From Anthostomella pinea (lineage: Eukaryota > Ascomycota > Sordariomycetes > Xylariales > Xylariaceae), in the NCBI GenBank assembly GCA_963556695.1, contig CAUWAG010000003.1:2666001-2730000 (forward strand): 64,000 bases of DNA, given 5' to 3'. Shown here one piece after another: positions 57,281 through 64,000 of the stretch (the first letter of the stretch is position 1; each line of letters begins with the position of its first letter). A model generated the notes under the pieces. That model searched no databases. It worked only from the letters and a program-made list of their open reading frames with translations, and was not told the DNA's origin. Made by a program: the position numbers and the translations under genes.

Positions 57281-57694
57281 TTCCGTTTCCCTTCGTTGTG
57301 ACGATGGACCGATGAAATTTTGGATGTGACCGTGAATTTGGAGCGTTCCTTCGAGTCACCGTCAAGGACGAGCCACTGGGCACAAATATTGAACGTTTCC
57401 CCCCTCAGTTTCAAGGTCGGGGTCGGATTCGTTCGGTCGGAATACGCTCAAGTTGGTGTCGCCAGTCCGAAGAGCCGGCAAGCTGAAGCCGTTGACCTCG
57501 ATCGCGCGTTGGCCTCTGAGACTGTAAAGAACAATTCGCCCGTCAACAGCTTCGGCGCAGTGGCCTACTGGGCGTAGGAATCAGCCACCATCTGAAACAT
57601 AGGCTCATAACTATGGCGTGAAACACCAGGTGTACTGGAAGCTCTCTAAGGGAGCTCTCTGCATGGACGAACCCGCGCTGCTGGTCTGGTTGAT

Positions 57695-58013
57695 CTACTT
57701 GTCGATAGACATATCGGCCTGCGGAAAGTTAAGCGCGTAGCGTTTCTCGAAGCTCATCTTCTGCCAATTGTCGCCCGGGACATCCTGCGTGAGAACATTC
57801 TTCTCAAGCGGGGCAGCTGTGGTAGACCCGACGATGTCGCGGTAGCTGGCGCAGCTTCGCCGGCACTGGCAGCCGAGCCAGGCAAAACAGTTGCGAAAAA
57901 TCCTGACTTGGAGAAACTCTTCTCTTCTTCTTTTTTTCCCTCGCGCGGCTGGCATGACTCGAAAACATTACCCGTGTTGCTCGAATCCCCTTTCCTTCAC
58001 TGGAAAACGCCAT
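57695..58013 (-). pseudogene. Unassigned remnant with a basic N terminus
   Basis: Overlapping frames begin MAFSSEGKGIRATRV (58013) and MPAARGKKRRREEF (57952). The segment GCQCR (57870) sits in DNA that resembles 60540-60570 (CACTGGCAGCCGAGCCAG). The recurrent motif starts 52 bases upstream of 58013. Confidence 0.3.
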
Positions 58014-58064
58014 GGATTAATCACCGTAGCGGTGATTCAGCTACCCACTCGCTTCCAACTTAGT

Positions 58065-58116
58065 CTCCGGGCATCACGGGGTGCCAACTTGCACTGTACC
58101 CGGGCATCACGGGTTG
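58065..58116 (+). repeat. Recurrent 31-bp motif, copies 7 and 8 in tandem
   Basis: GGGCATCACGGG occurs at 58070 and again 31 bases later at 58101, each followed by (G)TTG or GTG; the first copy continues CCAACTTG. This pair fixes the unit length at 31 bp. Confidence 0.8.
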
Positions 58117-58437
58117 TTTGCTAGCAAATGATTGGTCCGGATCGGGATAGACATAGCCGTTGCCGCTATTGTTATGAGGGGGGAAGGCATATGCGCCGGC
58201 GAGTGCCAGCCCACGCTACCCATATGGGGGCTACCCATGTGGGGACTCCCACCAGTACTGCCCTCCAGCGGACTGGTGCGACTCGATGCTCGGCTCAAGA
58301 GTCGGCGGCGGGGCTGGAGAGAAGCTCTTGAGATGGGACGTGGGCAGCCGAGCATGCCGGTCGTGTAGGTCGGCGCAGATGTGGGCACGTCCGTTGCCCT
58401 CGGTTCTTAGTCGCCTGGGAAAGGGCGAAGGAGGTCC

Positions 58438-58600
58438 CGGGAGGAATAAGCGGGAATAAGCGGGAATAAGGGGGGATAAAGGGAAATAAGGGGAAATAAG
58501 GGGAAATAGGGGGGGATAGGGGGGAGTAAGGGGAGTAAGGGGCAATAAGAAAAATAAGGGGAAATAGGCGGGAATAAAGGGAATAAGGGAGAATGCGGGG
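58438..58600. repeat. Imperfect G-rich purine repeat (GGGAATAAGC-like)
   Basis: Units of about 8-10 bp such as GGGAATAAGC, GGGAAATAAG and GGGGGATAGG run for about 160 bp, giving one almost purely purine strand with many GGG/GGGG runs. Open - strand frames through it (Pro/Leu/Phe/Tyr-rich) are a by-product. Confidence 0.85.
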
Positions 58601-58887
58601 GACGGGGATAGCTTCACGGACATATCGATTTGCATCCGCAATCCCCGCGTGCTATCCTCCCGGGACCTGCTCACTTTGAACGAGCAGAGGTAGTCGAAGA
58701 CGACACGGTGCCCGTATCAGTCGTACTGCTCAGTTCTTCGTCAAGTTTGCTGTGGATGTTGCCTCGTCCGTGGACGAGGAAGACCCGAGGCTTGGCGCAT
58801 TGCTGGTTCTGGTCGTCAAGATCTTCCTCATGGGGATCTTCATTTTTCTTTGTCACTGTCCTTGGCGAGGGTATGGTTGAAATCCCA

Positions 58888-59094
58888 TCAGAGACTCAAA
58901 CAAGAATGTTTGGGCCTGCTAGGCCGAGTCGACATGTCGAAGGCGGTGAAGGCGGAACAGAGGAGCTTGTGGACGCGCCAATCGAAACGCTGGTACTTCG
59001 CTGAGCAATAGCGGGCGTCGTGGCAGCGGCCGCATTTGAGGACACCCGGCGAGTCGCATGCGAGACACGCGCTAGGGGTATCGTTGCTCGTCAT
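58888..59094 (-). pseudogene. MYND zinc-finger protein, truncated and missing a Cys
   Basis: The ATG at 59094 opens 68 residues containing a MYND-like finger: CLACDSPGVLKCGRCHDARY then CSAKYQRFDWRVHKLLC. The normal finger has CSxxCQ at this point; here the second Cys is Tyr (TAC instead of TGC), removing a zinc ligand. Fungal MYND proteins of this kind are usually several hundred residues, and the frame breaks after FDMSTRP, though coding-like text continues to about 58670 in another frame. MYND fingers bind proline-rich partners. It is probably a dead gene; the recurrent motif starts 67 bases upstream of the ATG. Confidence 0.55.
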
Positions 59095-59160
59095 GTTGGG
59101 TGAAGGGGTGAAGGGATGAAGGGGCTGGAGGCATATGGTGATGGGCCGCGTCTAACTGAG

Positions 59161-59188
59161 TATCCGGGCACCACGGGTTGCCAACTCG
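59161..59188 (+). repeat. Recurrent 31-bp motif, copy 9
   Basis: TATCCGGGCACCACGGGTTG followed by CCAACTCG, 67 bases upstream of the MYND ORF start. Confidence 0.75.
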
Positions 59189-59209
59189 ACATTTCCAGGA
59201 AGCAGGAAG

Positions 59210-59976
59210 TCAATAGGAATGCCGAGAAGATGTGTACAGAGCAAGAAGTACGCAGAAAACATATCTCGCAATACCAGGTGAAGGTAGGCCGTCAAGTAAC
59301 AGCAAGGCCAGCACGAATGTCTTTTTTTTTTTTTCCTTGATCACGAATGACGTGAACATCGCCGGCGACAAGTACTTTCGCGGTAACCTGTTGCCAGTCA
59401 AATACCATGCCTGCCACCGCGGGGGGCACGCTTCAATGACTTGAAGATGGCGACTATGGTCTCCGACGTCGCGGGTGGTGATCGGGTTGGTACCGTCATC
59501 AGTAGATGCCATCTTGAGTAAGGAAATGTAATACTCATTGGTCTCCCGGATAGTCTCCATCATGGCCCCCTGTCTTGACCGTTGTAGTCTTTTAGATGTT
59601 ATAGGGCCGCGGCTCTCCAGAAGGTGTTGCAACCCGGCAATCGTGGAGGCGCTACCAACCAGCAGCTTCAGAACAGTGGTCTGCCCAATGTCATGGGAGA
59701 GGGATTGATATGGTCTACCAGCACGGTGTCCCAAACCTGCTTGTAGGAAAGGGTATGATTGTTGACGTAAGCGTTGTTGGCGTCAGCGTTGTAGGCACCG
59801 ATGTTCGCGGCATTGTGAACATCACGGTTGTGAACACCAGCGTCGAAAGGTGGACTCTCGATCTTCACCATCGAGGTTAATAACTTGGCAAGGATCCTTC
59901 GCGACGAAACCCGTGGATTGAAAGAAACATCGTTAATATCCTCGTCCACATCGAGGTTGATGATCTTCGTACACAA
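59210..59976 (-). pseudogene. Remnant of two overlapping frames, unassigned
   Basis: Frame 59668-59976 starts MCTKIINLDVDEDINDV and ends YKQVWDTVLVDHINPSP; frame 59210-59734 has IGQTTVLKLLVGSASTIAGL and SRQGAMMETIRETNEYYISL. The first could run into the second by a frameshift near 59700. A nucleotide-binding role is conceivable from IGQTTVLKLL but no intact P-loop is present. The recurrent motif begins 55 bases upstream of 59976. Confidence 0.35.
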
Positions 59977-60030
59977 ATATCATATAAGTCGGAGTCCCGA
60001 CATGCCCTACTACGAGCTGTGTTCAAATGC

Positions 60031-60055
60031 GTATTTCGGTATCACGGGTTGCCAG
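60031..60055 (+). repeat. Recurrent 31-bp motif, copy 10 (partial)
   Basis: GTATTTCGGTATCACGGGTT followed by GCCAG; it starts 55 bases upstream of the - strand frame at 59976. Confidence 0.65.
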
Positions 60056-60292
60056 AGGAGAATGCCATCACCGCGCTGGCAAGGTTTAGAGAGACCTTGA
60101 TGGTGAACGACACGGCACACCTGCAAGGAGACCGTCCAGGAGGTGAGGAGTTGAACATATCCGAGGGGGCAGGCAAGGGAGGCGTGACAGATTCATTGGC
60201 CAGACGCGACAAGGGAACCAGGACCAGCAGTCTAAGCACGTGTCAGTATGTTAAGTGATAGTATAACAGGGGGGGCGGGGGGGGCAACCTTC

Positions 60293-60411
60293 CGTAACCA
60301 GCCTCCGAGCGTCTCCTTCAACTCGAGGACCCGACGCCCTCGCAGCTGTGGTCCCCGAAAGGCACTGTCCTTGTCCTGAATGTCTTGGGACCAGTGGACT
60401 CTTTTCACCGG
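60293..60411. repeat. 115-bp segmental repeat, copy B
   Basis: Partner of 51617-51730. It is preceded by a G-rich run (GGGGGGGCGGGGGGGGC) at 60269-60286. Small - strand frames (60251-60475) read through it. Confidence 0.8.
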
Positions 60412-60951
60412 ACCAAAGCAAATAGGGGGGTGCTCCGCCGGAGCGGGCCAGGGGCTGAGTCACGGAACAGGACAATCATTTGGCCGGGTTGCCGAAGCCC
60501 CACCCTGTGCCAGACGTCCAGCAGCTGCCCGTGGCGTAGCTTAGCCAACACTGGCAGCCGAGCCAGTGGGTTACAGGAACGGGTTGGCAGCATCGCCCGG
60601 CAACGACGGCAGGCGCGACAGCAGGCGCGACAGCAGAACCAGAGACAGACCTAAAGAGGTTGAATATGCAAAGACCAAGCCGAGGCGAGTACACCATGGG
60701 CATGGCGGATGCACTATCATCACGGCCGTTGTGCCGTGCTCGTTGCGAAAGCCGTACGACTGAGACCGGGCGGTGTTGCCGCACTCGGTTTCTTGACGTT
60801 CTCCCATCCGGTGTGCTCGTTCAATAACCACAGCGCCAAACCTTCGAACCAAACCTCTTCGAGGTTCGGGGTGCGGATCATTAGGCCCGACTACGAACAG
60901 TCAGTAGGGGAACTTGCACACGAGGTCTGCGGGATAACCTACCAGCGCAAG

Positions 60952-61544
60952 CTAACACCGACGTCCTCCGGCGGACAGTCTTAGTATTTTCAGCTTCTCC
61001 ATGAGAGGCCACTCTCGTGGCATCACTTCGCTGTCACGGACATCGTTACTGTCGATGTCAAAGATCGACAGCTCCTCCAGAGCTTGCAGGCGGACGCGAT
61101 CGTCATCGCTGAACCGGCACGTCGGCAGACTTCCATGGAGTCCTTGAGGGTAAACGACAAGGCACGCCATCTCCAAAGCCTGCCCTCGATTCCCATGGCC
61201 TCGAAGGCGACGTACGATCCCCTGCAGAAGTCTGATCGTTAATAATGCTGAATACCTTAAGGGGAAGCTCTCGGGAGAGAGACATTGGATGAACTTACGG
61301 CCAAAGCGGGGGTAGTTCCCATTTTGGAGCGGTGGTTTGCTCCTGTCCTTCATCTCGAATTCTGCCCCGCGGCCTTGCAGTCAATCGTGGCCTTGTCGAA
61401 TTGAGGCTCGGGCAACTGATAGTCGGTTATGGTCGTCTTTCCATTGGCCTGGAGGTTTCGCTTCTGCGCGATGGTCATGCCATTGACAACGCGGCTGTTC
61501 TCCTCGCGGATGAGGGTGATGTAGTATTGCAGTTTCGTCTGCAT
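60952..61544 (-). pseudogene. Remnant with ALEELSIFDIDSND segment
   Basis: Frame 61350-61544 has KLQYYITLIREENSRVVNGM and TITDYQLPEPQFDKATIDCK; frame 60952-61353 has GNYPRFGRKFIQCLSPESFP, RVRLQALEELSIFDIDSND and PLMEKLKILRL. The LSIFDIDSN segment is copied to the right of the MITE at about 46570-46610. No family can be named. Confidence 0.4.
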
Positions 61545-61587
61545 CAGTCAGCCACATAGCATGTGAGTAATGTCAGGGGAAGGAAAC

Positions 61588-61960
61588 TTACCATGTCTTA
61601 CTGAATAAAAGTCTCATCCCGCGAACTTCAAGTCTTAAATGCAATTTAAGGTCGTGCCGGACCGGCTGGTCTATATCGAAGATGCCAGAGACGTAGAACT
61701 TGTGGTAGCCATGGGGGACTACCCATGGTGTTGTATATACTGCTGGATTCACTAGTGGAACGAGATGCTTCATGGTGGCGGCAGGGGCTGGAGGGCTTAT
61801 AATATGATCGATTGATCCAACTGAAGAAAACTTGGTGGTATTAGGGGATAGATGAAGAGTATCGACCAGTGGGCCTGCAAGGTCGGATGCGTTTGCGAAT
61901 GAGAAGTCCTAAAAGCAGTTTAAGGTCGTGCCGGACCAGCAGAAAGAGTGGCCTTTGGGT
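61588..61960 (-). repeat. Duplicated TTTAAGGTCGTGCCGGACC segment
   Basis: TTTAAGGTCGTGCCGGACC occurs at about 61644 and again at about 61918, and in changed form at about 48985 (TTTAAGGTCATGCAGGACC). A - strand frame across the first copy (61588-61773) encodes YHKFYVSGIFDIDQPVRHDL. This is a second family of repeated segments in the zone. Confidence 0.6.
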
Positions 61961-62072
61961 TCAGAGTCATCCCAATGATGAAGTATCTAAGTGGTAGCTG
62001 GACGCGCTGGCCCTAGAACATGAAGCACACAGACGCGACATTCTTGCCTTGACACTCGCAGAAGGCGAGTCA

Positions 62073-62630
62073 TCAACTTCTCGAGCTTGGTAGAGAGTTG
62101 AAGGTCAGAGCCCGGATCGGAGAAACCACGGACGTCATTGCCAACTTGGCTGACATGGACCGTCCATCCCCAGTTGACAGAGCCGTGCCCTTCATTGACA
62201 CGCTCGACACCGCAACCTCCTCGTCTTCATCGTCGATGGAGCCCTCGAGGCGCCAGGGCAGCGATCGCAGGTGGTTTCTGGCCTTCTTGACATTGTCGAC
62301 GAAGGCCTGGTTGATGCAGCGGAGGTCGCTCTCGTTGGGCACGGCCTGCTGGTCGTGGCCGCCGGCCTTGTTGCCGTCGGAGGAGGACCAGTAGTCGGTG
62401 TGGTCGGCGTCCTGCTGCATGCTCTTCTGCTTGGCGGCGTAGCGCAGGTCAATTATGGTCTTCCACTCGCGGTCGTCGCGGTCGGCCGCCACGACGCGGA
62501 TCCATTGCACCTGCAGCTCGTGCAGCACCTGCATGGCATCGACCTCTTGTCGAACCCCTTGCAGATGGGCACCTTGGCAGGAGGGGTCTTCGTCGCCCGA
62601 TGGAGGAGGGACGATCTCTCTGCCGTCACT
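62073..62630 (-). pseudogene. Hypothetical coding segment, well preserved
   Basis: From about 62630 the frame stays open for some 185 codons: VESDGREIVPPPSGDEDPSC, MQVLHELQVQWIRVVAADRD, DLRCINQAFVDNVKKARNHL, then an acidic segment. An ACAG just before 62630 could be a splice acceptor. It may be an exon of the same - strand gene as the next two entries. Family unknown. Confidence 0.4.
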
Positions 62631-62830
62631 TTCTACTGTTCAGTAGAACAGTACTTCAATGGTGGCTAACTGCTTAGCCAGTACGGTATCTTCGTTGATC
62701 TGATCGTCCGCTGCATCGCACAACAGAAGTAAGCGGGACTGCTTTGGCGCTCGAGGTCCAGTAGGATGATCTGCCACTTTATCCTAGAGGCTAAAACCAT
62801 CTAGCAGATCAGGTAAGAGATCCTTGACCG

Positions 62831-63187
62831 TCACTCTAAAAACCGAGTTCCATGAAGCGGAACTGTAGTCCTCGACTTCACACGACTATGAGCTGGAAGA
62901 ACAGAAGTTAAACATTGGACCTGACTCACTCTGCTCGATAGTTTTGAGTTCGAAAGTCTGCGCCGCTGGACAGGGTCGATGCAGAAGCTGGGACTCTCGC
63001 TGTCCATGATCGTACCGACGTCCTCTTCGTCCAACGAGGTGTCAGAACCGGCCAGTGACGCTTCCGTCGTTGTCGTGGCTGTCCCGGCGCAGGAGGCGGG
63101 ACCCGGCATGATGGATGTCGCCCCGTCCTTCGTTGCGAAGAAGAAAGAGGGAAATTCCTCCATGCCTGTACCAATCATTTCTTCCAC
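62831..63187 (-). pseudogene. Hypothetical exon with a GTGAGT donor
   Basis: A 118-codon frame (EEFPSFFFATKDGATSIMPG, AGSDTSLDEEDVGTIMDSES). Near 62932 the DNA reads AGCAGA then GTGAGT, a consensus donor, suggesting that real coding ends there and splices toward the segment at 62630. Unassigned. Confidence 0.35.
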
Positions 63188-63591
63188 TCAGTACTGCTAT
63201 TATGTTAGTAAACGTTCAAAAGAGGCTATAAGGGGAACACTCACGCTTTTCCCTTTCCCTTGCGGTCTCGGCTGCTGCTGTCGGAATGGCGCGCAAGCCA
63301 CTGTGGCGTTCAGGGAGGTGGCAGTGCAGCATTTTGGGGTCGCGAGTGACAAAGGAGATCTATCGATGGGGGAGAGAGTTGGGGTCCTCCTGCACGACAT
63401 ACCCAAGTTTCCGTGTCGCCATCCTACTGGCCCGGGTCGCCATACTACTGGCTTCCCGCCCACAGTTCGGGTCGTGGCTTGATATCGTATGACGTGGAAG
63501 GGGCAGGTTCCGTGCTTGTAGTCCGTTGGGCAGCAGCACCGTAGTACATCTGCCCCATCCCATTCCTAGCAGATCCTCCCCCATACACACA

Positions 63592-64000
63592 TCACGTACT
63601 ATCAAGAATACACGGATACCAACCATATGTTCGAACCACCATACACGCTCTTTGACAATTGGTGCCACTGCAGCTGGCACCGCTCTCGGGCGCGGCGGGG
63701 CTTTCTTCGTTGTCTGCCTCTGTCCATAATATCGACGCTGTCGATCGAGCAAGTTCATCGTTTCTTTGATGGACCAAGGGACAAGGCCAGGTTTGAAGTC
63801 GTTGCTGGTCTTGCCGTTGGTGGGAAGAAACCAATGCTCGTGGTGAGACAGCTGCTGCTGCTTCAAGAAGGATGCACAGACTCGGAAGCCAGCATCACGC
63901 ATGGTCGGGTCGGAGAGCTGCTTGATGGCAGCCTCGGGGGTAGAGAAGGCATTTACAGGTCTTCGGCATCCTCATCCGGACGACCTTCGGATCGCACCCT
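63592..64000 (-). CDS. Partial - strand gene at the right edge, unassigned
   Basis: From about 63955 the frame reads VNAFSTPEAAIKQLSDPTMR, FRVCASFLKQQQLSHHEHWF, GKTSNDFKPGLVPWSIKETM and LLDRQRRYYGQRQ. This is strongly protein-like with no low-complexity runs. The 5' part lies beyond the window and the 3' part decays into the PRAVPAAVAP segment duplicated at 38950. It may be cut by the window edge and need not be dead. Confidence 0.4.

Noticed and set aside
59210..59734. P-loop ATPase in the IGQTTVLKLL segment
   Set aside because: No GxxxxGK(S/T) is present, so only a weak resemblance remains.
41632..60055. CRISPR or integron-type array from the spaced 31-bp motif
   Set aside because: Copies are mostly kilobases apart, the two tandem pairs have no unique spacers, and the surrounding genes are fungal.
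62138..62149. Another copy of the 31-bp motif (ATTGCCAACTTGG)
   Set aside because: Only 13 bases match and the CACGGG half is missing, so it may be chance.

Overview
The window is nuclear DNA of a filamentous ascomycete (Pezizomycotina, probably a Sordariomycete-like mould). The evidence is intron-split genes with short introns (50-168 nt) that start GTRAGN, carry a CTRAY branch site and end in YAG, together with typical mould proteins: a fungal Myb-like DNA-binding protein, a 2EXR protein, an EDEM-type mannosidase with a PA domain, a purine-cytosine permease, PEX13, a long-tailed aquaglyceroporin, an NmrA-like oxidoreductase and a TOS1-like wall protein. All assignments come from reading the translations; no database search was possible.

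Layout. Positions 1-250 are a very AT-rich block that stops sharply. From about 2.9 to 18.4 kb the confident genes are on the + strand: Myb-like protein (2896-4720), 2EXR protein (7960-8325, possibly truncated), MNL1/HTM1 mannosidase (10768-14139) and NCS1 permease (16642-18388). From 19.6 to 31.5 kb they are all on the - strand: a one-TM low-complexity protein, PEX13, aquaglyceroporin, NmrA-like protein and TOS1-like protein. Intergenic stretches hold a 13-bp minisatellite, two diverged copies of a small fold-back repeat, and short hairpins.

From about 33.6 kb to the right end the character changes. There is almost no intact gene. Instead there are many short, mostly - strand coding remnants broken by stops and frameshifts, several present two or three times. 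Recognisable pieces are the C-terminal helicase motifs of SNF2-family ATPases (three copies), the PIWI end of an Argonaute (one copy), a MYND zinc finger that has lost a metal ligand, and one small conserved fungal gene that still looks intact (50631-51255). A roughly 31-bp motif recurs about ten times, always in one orientation, and several copies sit 20-70 bp upstream of - strand ORFs. A 390-bp TA-flanked MITE with 20-bp perfect terminal inverted repeats has inserted among the remnants. I read 33.6-64 kb as a mosaic of duplicated, decayed chromatin/RNAi-type genes, possibly heterochromatic or subtelomeric.

The housekeeping genes on the left are not an obvious pathway cluster. PEX13 acts in peroxisome import, MNL1 in ER glycoprotein quality control, TOS1-like in the cell wall, and the permease and aquaglyceroporin in the plasma membrane.
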